Part shown: piece by piece, positions 7,929 to 17,537 of the stretch
Layout: each line of letters starts with the position of its first letter
How positions within the stretch are numbered: position 1 is the first letter of the stretch
Origin: Elioraea sp.
GTDB lineage: Bacteria; Pseudomonadota; Alphaproteobacteria; Acetobacterales; Acetobacteraceae
DNA: 64,000 nt
Assembly: GCF_022842375.1 (NCBI RefSeq)
Contig: NZ_JALHPR010000003.1
Span: 243,509 to 307,508 of the forward strand
Reading direction: 5' to 3'
Notes under the pieces: model-generated
Told to the model about the DNA's origin: nothing
The model's input: only the letters and a program-made list of their open reading frames with translations
The model's database searches: none
Program-made: the position numbers and the translations under genes

Positions 7929-9098
7929 TTAGACCACGTTCCGCTCGACCAGGGGGCGGTTCTCGCCAAGCCGCGCGGGCGACAGCGGCGCGAGATCGAG
8001 CGAGACGAACCGCCCATGCGCGGCAAGCTCCGCCAGCCCACGGCCCACCGCCGGCGCCTGTTGCAGACCATGGCCCGAAAACCCGCAGGCCAGCAGCAGG
8101 TTGGCGATGCCCGGTGCGGCCCCTGCGAAGGCGTTGTGGTCGAACAGGTTCATGTCGTAGTGCCCGGCCCAGGCACGCTCCATCCGAAGCCGCTCGAAGG
8201 CCGGCACGCGGGCGGCAAGCGTCGGCCACACCACCTCCTCGAACAACGCATGGTCGACCACGAAGTCATCCGCCGCCACGTCAGGGTCAGCCTCCTCCGG
8301 CGGGGCGACGCCGCAGATGAAGCCGGCCCCCTCGGGCCGGGCATAGACCCCCGAGGGATCAATCAGCAAAGGGAAGCCGGGCAGCGCCTCGGGGCAGCGC
8401 ACGTAGAAGATGCAGCGCTTGCGCGCGCGCACGGGAAGGTCGAGCCCCGCCGTGGCGAGCAGCGGGGCGGCACCGGTGCCGGCGGTCACGACCACGGTTC
8501 CAGCCTCGATCTCCGTTCCGTCAGCCAGCACGACGCCCGTGGCAGCCCCGCCTGCCGTGAGCAGCCGCGCCACCTCCGCCTCGCGCCAGGTGACGCCGGC
8601 CGCCCGGCTCGCCCGCCGCATCGCCTGCATCACGCCGAAGCCGTCGAACCAGCCTTCGCCTGTGCGGCCCCAGGTGCCGGCGGCGAGGCCATCGACGTTC
8701 ATCCAGGGGAACTGCGCGGCGAGCGCCTCAGGCTCCAGCCAGGCGATGTCGGCCCCCTCCTCCACCTGCACGGCGTGGTTCTCGCGCAGGATCGGCCGCC
8801 CGGCCTCGGTGGCGAGAAAGAGGTAGCCGCCCTCATGCAGCCCGGCATCGGCGCCGAGCAATTCCTTCGCCTCGCGCAGCAGCGCGATGCCGTAGCCGGA
8901 GACGCGCACGTTGATCGCGGTGGAGAACTGCCGGCGGATCGAGCTCGCCGACAATGCGGTTGCCGCCGTCGCGTAGGTCGCGTCCCTCTCCAGAACGAGA
9001 GTCGAGCCTTTGAAACTCGCGTCACGCGCGAGATGCCAGGCGACAGACGCGCCAACCGCAGCGCCGCCGACGATCACGACATCGAAGCGTTCGTTCAT
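7929..9098 (-). CDS. FAD-dependent oxidoreductase, DAO/sarcosine oxidase family
   Basis: A 389-residue flavoprotein beginning MNERFDVVIVGGAAVGAS, with the dinucleotide-binding GGAAVG (11-16) and an acidic residue at the end of beta-2 (LVLERD). The C-terminal FAD contact is LLLACGFSGHGLQQAPAVG, as in glycine/sarcosine oxidases and FOXRED1-like proteins. The family oxidises secondary or tertiary amines or D-amino acids. Start ATG 9098; the upstream open frame is shadow within the divergent gene. The pairing with an ornithine cyclodeaminase-like gene suggests amino-acid catabolism (inference). Confidence 0.9.
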   Translation of the reverse strand: MNERFDVVIVGGAAVGASVAWHLARDASFKGSTLVLERDATYATAATALSASSIRRQFSTAINVRVSGYGIALLREAKELLGADAGLHEGGYLFLATEAGRPILRENHAVQVEEGADIAWLEPEALAAQFPWMNVDGLAAGTWGRTGEGWFDGFGVMQAMRRASRAAGVTWREAEVARLLTAGGAATGVVLADGTEIEAGTVVVTAGTGAAPLLATAGLDLPVRARKRCIFYVRCPEALPGFPLLIDPSGVYARPEGAGFICGVAPPEEADPDVAADDFVVDHALFEEVVWPTLAARVPAFERLRMERAWAGHYDMNLFDHNAFAGAAPGIANLLLACGFSGHGLQQAPAVGRGLAELAAHGRFVSLDLAPLSPARLGENRPLVERNVV

Positions 9099-9152
9099 GG
9101 TGGCAGGGTAGCGCGGCTTGAGGCTGGGGAAAGCCCCGTCCATCATGAATCG

Positions 9153-10085
9153 ATGCAGATCATAGACGCCGCATCGCTCGCAGAGCTCACCCCCTATCCG
9201 GCCCTGGTGGATGCGCTCGCGCGCGGCCTCGCCCACCCGGTGACAAGCCCGCAGCGCATGCATCTCGACCCGACGGGGGAAGGTGATGCACTGCTGCTGA
9301 TGCCCGCCTGGAGAAAGGGCGGGTTGATGGGGGTGAAGCTCGTCACCGCCTATCCCGGCAACGGTGCGCGTGGCCTGCCGGCGATCGCGGCGAGCTACAC
9401 GGCGTTCGAGCAGGCGACGGGCGAGGTCGTCGCCGTGCTCGACGGCACGGAGCTGACGGCACGGCGCACCGCGGCCGCAGCGGCACTTGGCGCGAAGTGG
9501 CTCGCGCGGCCCGATGCGCGGCGTCTGCTCATCGTCGGCACGGGCGCGCTCTGCCTGCCGCTCGCGCGCGCGCATCTCGCCGTGCTGCCAACGCTTTCCG
9601 AGGTGCGCGTCTGGGGCCGCGTGGCGGCGAAGGCAGCGCGCGTGGCGGGCATGCTGGATGTCGAGGGCATCGCCGCCGCTCCCGCCGGCGCATTGGCCGA
9701 CGAGATCGCGGCGGCCGACGTGATCGTGACGGCAACGACGGCGCGCGAGCCCATCATCGCCTCGGGCTGGGTGCGCCCCGGCGCGCATCTCGGGCTCGTC
9801 GGCGCCTTCACACCGGCGATGGCGGAGGTCGACCCTGCGCTGCTCGCGCGCGTGTTGCTGTATGCCGATGAGCGCGACGCCGTTCTCGCCAAGGGCGGCG
9901 AGGTGGTGCAGGCGATCGCCGCGCGCCTGATCGGCCCCGAGGCGGTGCTGGGCGACCTCGCCTCCCTCGCGCGCGGCGGCGTGCCGGTGCGCGAGCGGGA
10001 GGCGATCACGGTGTTCAAGTCGGTCGGCTTCGCCGCCCTCGACCTGATCGCGGCCGAGCTCGCGCTCGGCCGCCTGCCAGGGTGA
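9153..10085 (+). CDS. Ornithine cyclodeaminase/mu-crystallin family protein
   Basis: A 310-residue NAD(P)-binding enzyme. VKLVTAYPGN carries the conserved substrate lysine. ELTARRTAAAAALGAKWL is the family signature, followed by a Rossmann segment LLIVGTGALCLPLARAHL. Family members deaminate and cyclise ornithine or reduce cyclic imines (alanine dehydrogenase, pyrroline-2-carboxylate reductase). Start ATG 9153. It is divergent from the FAD oxidase 54 nt away; an oxidase making an imine and a ketimine reductase would form a logical pair, but this is inference. Confidence 0.88.
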   Translation: MQIIDAASLAELTPYPALVDALARGLAHPVTSPQRMHLDPTGEGDALLLMPAWRKGGLMGVKLVTAYPGNGARGLPAIAASYTAFEQATGEVVAVLDGTELTARRTAAAAALGAKWLARPDARRLLIVGTGALCLPLARAHLAVLPTLSEVRVWGRVAAKAARVAGMLDVEGIAAAPAGALADEIAAADVIVTATTAREPIIASGWVRPGAHLGLVGAFTPAMAEVDPALLARVLLYADERDAVLAKGGEVVQAIAARLIGPEAVLGDLASLARGGVPVREREAITVFKSVGFAALDLIAAELALGRLPG

Positions 10086-10094
10086 GGGATCGCG

Positions 10095-13000
10095 TCAGGC
10101 GAACACGACGTCGAGGCCCGCGACGAGCCCGGCGGCCGCGGTGAAGCTGCCGATGGCGGCCCCGCCGCTCTCGATCGTGTAGCTGCCGCCAGGCCCGGCA
10201 ACGAGGCCCGCCCCGTTCCCGAAGCCGAGCAGTCGGATCACGTCGCCGGACGCGAAGTCGGTGATCACATCCGCCTGCGCCTCGCCGGCACGGAGGATGA
10301 ACACGTCGTTCCCGCCGCCGCCAGTGTAGATGTCGGTTCCCGCGCCACCATCCAGCACGTCGTTCCTCGCGCCGCCGACCAGCGTGTCGTTGCCCGCACC
10401 GCCCTTGGCGACCAGCCGCACGGCGGTTGCCGTCACCGTGTCGTTGCCCTCGCCGAGATCGACATCGAGCACTGAGAAGCGCCCGTCATAGTTGCTGCTC
10501 CAGAACGAGCCGTTGCCGGGGCTGGCGTTGTTGGCGAGATAGGCCTCGTCCTCGCCGGTGAGCGAGACGGTCGTTGCGATCACGACATCGTCGCCGGCAC
10601 CGGCGGAGACGGCCATCGTGTTGTTCCACGTTCCCTCGTTGCTGTGGAACACGATGCGTGCTGCGTCGTTGCCGTCGGCGAGCAGCAGCTCGCCGCGCTT
10701 GATGCCGACCAGTGCTACGGAGAGATCGACGCCGAGCGCATTGGAGAAATCCACCCGCGCATCGACGAAGTTCACCACCGCCACGTCATCACCGACCGGC
10801 GGGGTCCAGGCAGCAGGGCCGGTGAAGCTGTTCTTCGGGTTGTTCCAGGCCTGTGTCGATTCGATGACGAGCGTTCCCGCCACATCGCCGACGGTGACGC
10901 CACTGTTCACCGGGCTGCCGGACGGTGCCTGGCCATTGTTCACCGAGCCGTTGCTGAACGTGAAGCCGAGGCCCAGCGGAGGGGGCGGCGGCGGTGGGGG
11001 CGGAGGGGGCGCGGCCCCGACCGTGACCGCCACCGTCGCCTGGTCGCTCAGGCTGCCATCGCTGAGCGTGTAGACGAAGGAGGCAGCACCGCTGAAACCG
11101 GCGGACGGCGTGAAGGTGACGAGGCCGGCATCGAGCGACACGGTGCCGCCCAAGGCATCGCCCACCGCGGTGATGGAGAGTGCCGGCCCGTCAATGTCGC
11201 CATCATTGGCGAGCAGGTTCGCGACAGGAAGAACGAGCGCCACCTGGAACGCCGTGGCGAAGGCATCATCGCCAGCCACCGGCGCATCGTTGACCGGGGT
11301 GATCGTGAGCGAGACCGTCGTGATCCCGCTGTCCAGCGCGCCGTCGCTGACGCGGTAGGTGAAGCTGTCGGCGCCGGAGAAATCCACATTCGGCGTGTAG
11401 GCGAAGCTGCCATCAGCGTTCAGCATCAGCGTGCCATTGGCGGTACCTGACGCGAGCACGGCCGTCAGCGCATCGCCATTCGCATCCGTGTCGTTGGCAA
11501 GCACGTTGCCGGCAAGCACCGTGTCCTCATCGGTGCCGAAGCCATCGTCGACGGCAACCGGCGCCTCGTTGAACAGCTCCGCGCGCGAGAAGGTGCCATC
11601 CTTGAAGCGGAACAGCTCGACATTGGCCAACGTGTCGGTTCCCTCGTCGTCATCGAGCGTCGGTGCGACATCGGCGATGGTCACGGTCGCGCCGCTGGCG
11701 GTGATGACATAGTCGGCCCGGTTGCCGGCGAACACGGCCGTGTCGGTGCCGGCGCCGCCATCGATCGTGTCGTCGCCCGCCTGGCCGGCGATCGCCTCGT
11801 CGCCTGCGGTGGCGATGATCGTGTCGCTGCCGGCAGATCCGGTGAACAGGATGACGCCGGTGACCTTGCCGCCCGACGCATCGAGCGTGCCGGCCGTGGT
11901 CAGGCCGAGCGATGACCCGCCGCCAGCACTCACCACCGCATCGACGGCGGCGAACTGCTCGGCCGTCATCAGCACGTCGGCGTCGAATTCGAGCGCGATG
12001 CGCTCGATGTTCGCGAACGCGAGCGGTGAGAGATCGTAGACGACCGCACCAGCGGGGAACGGGCCGATCAGCTGGATCGTGTCGATCCCCTCGCCACCGT
12101 CGATCTCGTCGCCCGCGACATGCGATGCGTCGATGTAGGTGAACACGTCATCGCCATCCTCGCCGGCGAGCCAGTTGGCCTCGGCGCTCGCGATGATGCT
12201 GTCGTCATGATCGCTGCCGCGGATCGAGGTGATGCCGACGAGCGTATCGGTGTTGCCAAAGGTGTCGGTGACCTGGCCGTTCTCCTGCGTCAGGTCGGCG
12301 ATGATGCCGAACCCGTCGCCGTTCACGTCGATGTCGTCGCGATAGTCGGCCGCCACCTGCTTCGGCCCGCCATTGCCTGCGCGCAGCGTGTCGTTGCCGC
12401 CACGGCCAGACAGCAGCGTGGGATAGACATCGCGCGCCTTGCCCTCGAGATCGTCGCCAAGGCTCGTGCCGATCAGCATCTCGATGTCGTTGAACGTGAT
12501 CGTCTCGGCATTTCCGAACGGATCGGTGATCTGCCCCGTCGTCAGGCTCGCGACGACGCCCTGGAGCGGCGTGCCGTCGCTCTCGAAGTTGATCCAGTCA
12601 TAGCCGTCGCCACCGCGATAGGTGTCGGCGCCGGTGCCGCCGCGCAGGCTGTCGTTACCCGCGCCACCATCGAGGGTGTCATTCCCGCCGCGGCCCCAGA
12701 GGATGTCGTCGCCATCGCCGCCCATCACGGTGTCCTGGCCGGCCTCGCCGTCAAGAACATCGGCCCGCGCGGTGCCGAGGATGACATCGCCGTGGTCGGA
12801 GCCGCGAACGGCCTGGATGTTGACGAAGCTGTCGGTGAAGCCCCAGCCATCCCGCGCCGTGCGGGCCGCGAGCGTGACGCCGCCGAGCACCTGCTCGCTG
12901 GCGGACAGGTTGACGAGAACGCCCGCGGGATCGGTGCGGTACTCGACCGTGACGGAGGTATCGACACCGGGCGCGCGGAAGGTGTCGTTGCCCTGAATGC

Positions 13001-14036
13001 CGCGCAGCTGGGTGCGCGTTCCGTCGCCCAGCACCGCGCCCGTGAGGTCGTCGGCCTGTGAGCTTCCGACGATGCGCTCGATGCTGACCAGCGTATCGGT
13101 GCCGCCCCATGGGTCGGTGACGATGCCCGTGGTGAGGTTCCCGACGATGCCGGCGGTCAGCGGAAAGCTGCCGACCGGCGAGAAGGTCGCCGCACCGCCC
13201 GAGAAGCTGGTGGCATATGAAACCGTATCGTAGCCGCCCCGCCCATCGACGACATCGTTGCCGGCGAGGGGGCGAAGGTCGTTGTCGGCGTCGTCGCCAC
13301 GCAGCGTGTCGGCGTCGTTCGTGCCGACGGCGGCCTCGATGTTCGTGAAGGTATCGGTGCTGCCATCCGCCACCTTGAAGGCCGTGCGGGCCGCAAGGTC
13401 CACCACCACGCCGCCGACGATGTCCATGTAGCGGATCGCGTCGAACCCACCGCGACCATCGATCACGTTGGTGCCGAGGCCGGGCAGCAGGAAGTCGTTG
13501 GCTTCGGAGCCGAGCAGCGTGTCGTTGCCCGCGCCGCCGCGAAGGCCGCGGACATTGACCAGCGTGTCGGTCTCGACCAGCCCGCCACCGAGATCGATCG
13601 TGACGATGCCAGCGACCAGGTCGGCCACGATCGGAAGCGGGCGGTCTGCGTAGTCGGCGAAGGTGGTGATCTGCTCGCCGCCGGGTGTCACCACGATGGT
13701 GTCGTTGCCCGCGCCGCCATAGAGGTAGGTGAAGAAGCCGTTCTGGTTGAACCCGGCTGTCAGTGTGTCATCGCCCGCGTCACCATGGAGGAACTCGTTG
13801 CCGGTGATCGTGGCGCCCGTGTTCAGCGTGTCGTTGCCGGCCCCGCCGCGGATCGTGTCATTGCCTGGCCCGCCATTGATCGCGTCATTGCCGGCACCGC
13901 CGATGATCAGGTCATTGCCGCCGAGGCCGTTGATCGTGTCGCCGTCATCCGTCGCGTTGGGCAGGCCACCCAGGCTGCCGCCCGCCGCTGCCGTGCGGAT
14001 CGTGTCGTTGCCATCGGTGCCGTTGATCGTCGCCAT
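10095..14036 (-). CDS. Large RTX calcium-binding protein with two cadherin-like domains
   Basis: A 1,313-residue acidic protein. Many GGxGxDxxx nonapeptides (GGAGNDAINGG, GGAGNDTLNTG) cover residues ~35-120 and recur throughout, often in blocks with the phrase TDTLVNV or SIRGSDH. Two cadherin-like/VCBS-type domains begin near 824 (NEAPVAVDDG) and 917 (NDAPVAGDD), each with the LANDxDxxGD pattern. A poly-proline hinge (~1008-1020) precedes a C-terminal region with a last RTX cluster and DVFILRAGEAQADVITDF, typical of type I secretion substrates. No N-terminal signal peptide. No type I exporter genes are in the window. A surface or extracellular adhesion role is inferred. Confidence 0.9.
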   Translation of the reverse strand: MATINGTDGNDTIRTAAAGGSLGGLPNATDDGDTINGLGGNDLIIGGAGNDAINGGPGNDTIRGGAGNDTLNTGATITGNEFLHGDAGDDTLTAGFNQNGFFTYLYGGAGNDTIVVTPGGEQITTFADYADRPLPIVADLVAGIVTIDLGGGLVETDTLVNVRGLRGGAGNDTLLGSEANDFLLPGLGTNVIDGRGGFDAIRYMDIVGGVVVDLAARTAFKVADGSTDTFTNIEAAVGTNDADTLRGDDADNDLRPLAGNDVVDGRGGYDTVSYATSFSGGAATFSPVGSFPLTAGIVGNLTTGIVTDPWGGTDTLVSIERIVGSSQADDLTGAVLGDGTRTQLRGIQGNDTFRAPGVDTSVTVEYRTDPAGVLVNLSASEQVLGGVTLAARTARDGWGFTDSFVNIQAVRGSDHGDVILGTARADVLDGEAGQDTVMGGDGDDILWGRGGNDTLDGGAGNDSLRGGTGADTYRGGDGYDWINFESDGTPLQGVVASLTTGQITDPFGNAETITFNDIEMLIGTSLGDDLEGKARDVYPTLLSGRGGNDTLRAGNGGPKQVAADYRDDIDVNGDGFGIIADLTQENGQVTDTFGNTDTLVGITSIRGSDHDDSIIASAEANWLAGEDGDDVFTYIDASHVAGDEIDGGEGIDTIQLIGPFPAGAVVYDLSPLAFANIERIALEFDADVLMTAEQFAAVDAVVSAGGGSSLGLTTAGTLDASGGKVTGVILFTGSAGSDTIIATAGDEAIAGQAGDDTIDGGAGTDTAVFAGNRADYVITASGATVTIADVAPTLDDDEGTDTLANVELFRFKDGTFSRAELFNEAPVAVDDGFGTDEDTVLAGNVLANDTDANGDALTAVLASGTANGTLMLNADGSFAYTPNVDFSGADSFTYRVSDGALDSGITTVSLTITPVNDAPVAGDDAFATAFQVALVLPVANLLANDGDIDGPALSITAVGDALGGTVSLDAGLVTFTPSAGFSGAASFVYTLSDGSLSDQATVAVTVGAAPPPPPPPPPPPLGLGFTFSNGSVNNGQAPSGSPVNSGVTVGDVAGTLVIESTQAWNNPKNSFTGPAAWTPPVGDDVAVVNFVDARVDFSNALGVDLSVALVGIKRGELLLADGNDAARIVFHSNEGTWNNTMAVSAGAGDDVVIATTVSLTGEDEAYLANNASPGNGSFWSSNYDGRFSVLDVDLGEGNDTVTATAVRLVAKGGAGNDTLVGGARNDVLDGGAGTDIYTGGGGNDVFILRAGEAQADVITDFASGDVIRLLGFGNGAGLVAGPGGSYTIESGGAAIGSFTAAAGLVAGLDVVFA

Positions 14037-14147
14037 GAAGTCCCCCGCCTGCGCTTCGCCGCCAGTTCACGGCGCGGCGGAAGGGTGGCGACGCGGCACA
14101 GGCTCAGTCTGTGCGCTGGCGCACCTGTCGGATCGGCAGCGCCGCTG

Positions 14148-15494
14148 TCAGTCAGCCCACGCCGCCGCGCGCGCCCAGGCGGCACGCTTCGCGGGCGGGG
14201 TGGCGAAGCGCTGCGTCGACCACGCCAGCGCCGCGGCGAGAGCGCCACGATCGCCCGCGGCCATTGCGGCATCGGCGAAGGCCTGCCACAGCACGTCCTG
14301 CTGCGCGTGGGAGCCACCGAGGGCATGCATCCGACCGAGCACGGGGCGCATCAACGCAACCGCCCGCGCAGCCTGGCCGCGGGCTGCGAGCAGGATCGCT
14401 TCCGACACCGGCAGCGCCACCTCGCGCACCAGCACGTCGTTCTCGCCCTCGCCAGAGGCCGCAGCCCGCCCCGCCTCGAGCCAGCGTGCCGCCGCGTCCC
14501 ATCGCCCGGTGGCGACAAGCGCCATCATCCAGTGCGGCAGGGTGAATGCCGACAGCACGTCACCCATCCGCGCCTCGGCCTTGTCGGCGAGTTCCTCCCA
14601 CCGCGCGCCGCCCTCGACGCCGACGCGCCGCAGCCGCCACAGCATCGCCGCGGCGTTCTGCACGTCGACATAGAGATCGGGGTGCGAGGCGGTGAGCGGT
14701 GACGCCACGTTGCGGAACTGCGTGTCGTAGAGGTCGAGCACCGTCGCGGTGTCGCCCTGCTGGAAGTGGTAGAGCGCGCGGTGCCACCAGAGGTGATGCG
14801 TGATCTGGTTGCCGCCCGACCAGTGGCGCGAGAGCCCCTCCGTCCAGGCGATGCCCTCGGCCTCGCGCCCGGTCATCTCGAGCACGTGCGCCACCGCGTG
14901 CGCGGCCCAGAGGTCGGTCGGGTCTGACGCCACCGCCAAACGGCCATCGTGTTCCGCCCGCACCCGCTCGCCGCATTCCTCGGCGGCGAAGGCGAAGCAG
15001 CCGAGCATGGCGGGATAGGCCGCCACCCCATCGCTCCACGCCGGCCGAACCTGGGCTGCGGCCGACGCCATCTCGCGCGGGCGGCCGAGCCAGAAGGCAA
15101 CGAAATGGTGCAGCCGGAACGCCACCACGTCATGCGGATGATCGGCAAGGATGCCGCGCCAGAGCCTGAGCGCGCGGTCGAGCGCACCATCGGCCCAGGC
15201 GGCAAGCGCTGCGGCATGTGCCTGCTCGCGCGTCGTCGCCGTCACTGCAAGCCGCGCAGCCTCTGCCGCCGCCGCGCGGGCGGCCGGGACGTAGGCTGCG
15301 TTGAAGGCGAGCATGCCGAAGGACCCCTTCAGCACATGCGCCATCGGCGCTGCCGCGTCAGCCGCGAACAACGCCTTCAGCCTGGCAGGCGCATCGGCCC
15401 GGTAGCCGAGATAGCCCGCCACCGCATGGTCCCACGCCGCCGCCCCTTCCGGCGAGGCGATGGTCAGCCCCAGGCCCTGCGCATCCTTCGGCAT
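14148..15494 (-). CDS. TPR protein, TTC38-like
   Basis: A 448-residue all-helical protein. Segments such as HDVVAFRLHHFVAFWLGR, WAAHAVAHVLEMTGR and NQITHHLWWHRALYHF match the tetratricopeptide protein 38 family, whose molecular function is unknown. I chose ATG 15494 (MPKDAQGLGLT), preceded by GGGAG at 9 nt; the frame extends 33 residues further upstream without family character. It stands alone, divergent from the flavodoxin-like gene. Confidence 0.82.
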   Translation of the reverse strand: MPKDAQGLGLTIASPEGAAAWDHAVAGYLGYRADAPARLKALFAADAAAPMAHVLKGSFGMLAFNAAYVPAARAAAAEAARLAVTATTREQAHAAALAAWADGALDRALRLWRGILADHPHDVVAFRLHHFVAFWLGRPREMASAAAQVRPAWSDGVAAYPAMLGCFAFAAEECGERVRAEHDGRLAVASDPTDLWAAHAVAHVLEMTGREAEGIAWTEGLSRHWSGGNQITHHLWWHRALYHFQQGDTATVLDLYDTQFRNVASPLTASHPDLYVDVQNAAAMLWRLRRVGVEGGARWEELADKAEARMGDVLSAFTLPHWMMALVATGRWDAAARWLEAGRAAASGEGENDVLVREVALPVSEAILLAARGQAARAVALMRPVLGRMHALGGSHAQQDVLWQAFADAAMAAGDRGALAAALAWSTQRFATPPAKRAAWARAAAWAD

Positions 15495-15620
15495 GGCACA
15501 CGTCTCCCAATCATCGGCACGGCGGATGCGCATCATCATCCGAACCAGCGTTCCGTGATCGGGGGTAGCGTGGCACATCCCGCGCCACGCCACAGTCCCC
15601 CTTCACAGGAGCATCGTCCC

Positions 15621-16199
15621 ATGGCCTCGATCGCCATCGTCTTCCACAGCGGCTATGGCCACACGGCAGCGGTTGCCGAGAGCGTGCGCGCCGGTGCTGC
15701 CGCCGTCGCCGGCGCGTCGGTGCAGTTCATCGCCGTGCAGAAGGACGGCACCGTGTCGGACGCTGCCTGGGCCGCGCTCGACGCCGCCGACGCGATCGTG
15801 TTCGGCGCGCCCACCTACATGGGCGGCGCCTCGGGCCCTTTCAAAACCTTCATCGACGCCACCTCGAAGGCGTGGATGAAGCAGGCCTGGAAGGGCAAGT
15901 TCGCGGCCGGCTTCACCAACAGCGGCTCCTACGCCGGCGACAAGCAGGTGACGCTGATCCAGTTCGCCACGCTTGCCGCGCAGCAGGGCATGCTGTGGAT
16001 CCCGCTCGGCATGATGCCTGGGTTCAACAGCAGCAAGGGCAGTGTGGCCGACCTCAACCGCACCGGGCACTATCTCGGCCTCGGCACCCAGGCGAATGTC
16101 GACGAGGGGGCGGACGTGACGCCGCCGGCCTCCGACCATGAGACGGCCAAGGCCTTCGGCCGCCACATCGCCGAGACGGTGGTGAAGTACAAAGGCTGA
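15621..16199 (+). CDS. WrbA/flavodoxin-like NAD(P)H:quinone oxidoreductase
   Basis: A 192-residue flavodoxin-fold protein. The FMN phosphate loop is HSGYGHTAAVAES (9-21), followed by FGAPTYMGGASGPFKTF and a third loop FTNSGSYAGDK. Length and loops match the WrbA/NADPH-dependent FMN reductase group, which reduces quinones by two electrons. It is followed after 39 nt by proA, separated by a hairpin; a functional link to proline synthesis is not evident. Confidence 0.87.
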   Translation: MASIAIVFHSGYGHTAAVAESVRAGAAAVAGASVQFIAVQKDGTVSDAAWAALDAADAIVFGAPTYMGGASGPFKTFIDATSKAWMKQAWKGKFAAGFTNSGSYAGDKQVTLIQFATLAAQQGMLWIPLGMMPGFNSSKGSVADLNRTGHYLGLGTQANVDEGADVTPPASDHETAKAFGRHIAETVVKYKG

Positions 16200-16213
16200 A
16201 TTGACACGCGTGT

Positions 16214-16238
16214 GGCCGGGTGGCTTTGCTGCCCGGCC
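16214..16238 (+). promoter_or_regulatory. Hairpin directly upstream of proA start
   Basis: GGCCGGG (16214-16220) pairs with CCCGGCC (16232-16238) around an 11-nt loop; the stem ends on the base before the proA ATG at 16239. There is no purine-rich ribosome-binding site between stem and start. It could limit initiation, or the true start may be the in-frame GTG at 16212, which would put the stem inside the coding region. Confidence 0.45.
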
Positions 16239-17510
16239 ATGAACGTAATCACCCCTCCCGCCGATGCGGCTGCCGTCTTCGCGGCGCAAGGCGCCGCCGC
16301 GCGCGCCGCCTCCCATGTGCTTGCCCGCCTGCCGGCGGAGGTGAAGGCCGAAGGTCTCAGGGCCGCTGCCTCCGCCATCCGCCGCCACGCCGGGGCGATC
16401 CTAGCCGCCAACGCCACCGACCTGGCCGCGACGACCGATCGCCCCGCCGCCTTCATCGACCGGCTGACGCTGACGCCCGCGCGGGTCGAGGCGATGGCGC
16501 GCGGGGTCGACGAGGTCGCTGCCCTTCCGGACCCGGTGGGCGCCGTGCAGGCTGAGTGGACGCGACCGAACGGCCTCGTCATCCGCCGCGTCGCCACGCC
16601 GCTCGGCGTCGTCGGCATGATCTTCGAGAGCCGTCCGAACGTGACGGCCGATGCCGGGGCCATCTGCGTCAAGAGCGGCAATGCCGTGATCCTGCGCGGC
16701 GGCTCGGAAAGCCTCGCGAGCGCACGCGCGATCCATGCGGCGATGGCGGAGGGCTTCGCCGAAGCCGGGCTGCCGGAAGCCTCGGTGCAGGTCGCCCCCA
16801 CGGCGGATCGCGCCTTCGTCGCCGCCATGCTCGCCGGCGGCGGGGTGCTTGACGTGATCATCCCCCGCGGCGGCAAGAGCCTGGTCGAGCGTGTGCAGGC
16901 GGAGGCGCGCGTGCCGGTGCTCGCCCACGCCGAGGGGCGCTGCCACACCTATGTCGATCGTGCCGCCGATATCGCCAAGGCGCGCGCGATCGTTGTCAAC
17001 GCGAAACTGCGCCGCACCGGCGTGTGCGGTTCCACCGAGACGCTGCTGGTCGACCGCGCGGTGGCAGCGACCCACCTGCCGCTCATCATCGCCGACCTTG
17101 CGGCGGCGGGCTGCGCCTTCCGCGCCGATGCGGCGTCACGCGCGATCTGCCCCGACCTGCCGGCAGCGACCGAGGCCGATTTCGACACCGAGTGGCTCGA
17201 TGCGGTGCTGTCGGTCGCGGTGGTCGATGGCGTGGCAGGCGCGGTTTCCCACATCCTCCGCCACGGCTCCGAGCACACCGATGCCATCATCACCGAGGAC
17301 GCGGCGGCGGCGGAGGCGTTCCTCGCCGGAATCGACAGCGCGATCGGCGTGGTGAATGCCTCGACGCAGTTCGCCGATGGCGGCGAGTTCGGCTTCGGCG
17401 CGGAGATCGGGATCGCCACGGGCCGCCTCCACGCCCGCGGGCCGGTCGGGCCGGCGCAGCTGACGACGTTCCGCTACCACGTGCTCGGGTCGGGGCAGAT
17501 CAGGCCCTGA
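16239..17510 (+). CDS. proA: Glutamate-5-semialdehyde dehydrogenase (gamma-glutamyl phosphate reductase)
   Basis: A 423-residue aldehyde dehydrogenase-superfamily enzyme for the second step of proline synthesis: NADPH-dependent reduction of gamma-glutamyl phosphate. Diagnostic segments are [42 protein letters not shown] and the catalytic cysteine in [10 protein letters not shown]. The C-terminus [20 protein letters not shown] is strictly typical. The expected partner proB is not adjacent here. Confidence 0.96.
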   Translation: MNVITPPADAAAVFAAQGAAARAASHVLARLPAEVKAEGLRAAASAIRRHAGAILAANATDLAATTDRPAAFIDRLTLTPARVEAMARGVDEVAALPDPVGAVQAEWTRPNGLVIRRVATPLGVVGMIFESRPNVTADAGAICVKSGNAVILRGGSESLASARAIHAAMAEGFAEAGLPEASVQVAPTADRAFVAAMLAGGGVLDVIIPRGGKSLVERVQAEARVPVLAHAEGRCHTYVDRAADIAKARAIVVNAKLRRTGVCGSTETLLVDRAVAATHLPLIIADLAAAGCAFRADAASRAICPDLPAATEADFDTEWLDAVLSVAVVDGVAGAVSHILRHGSEHTDAIITEDAAAAEAFLAGIDSAIGVVNASTQFADGGEFGFGAEIGIATGRLHARGPVGPAQLTTFRYHVLGSGQIRP

Positions 17511-17537
17511 CCTGACCGAGGGCGAACAAGCCCAGGC

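Noticed and set aside
7917..9152. N-terminal extension of the ornithine cyclodeaminase-like frame
   Set aside because: Runs antisense through the FAD oxidoreductase; family homology begins at ATG 9153.
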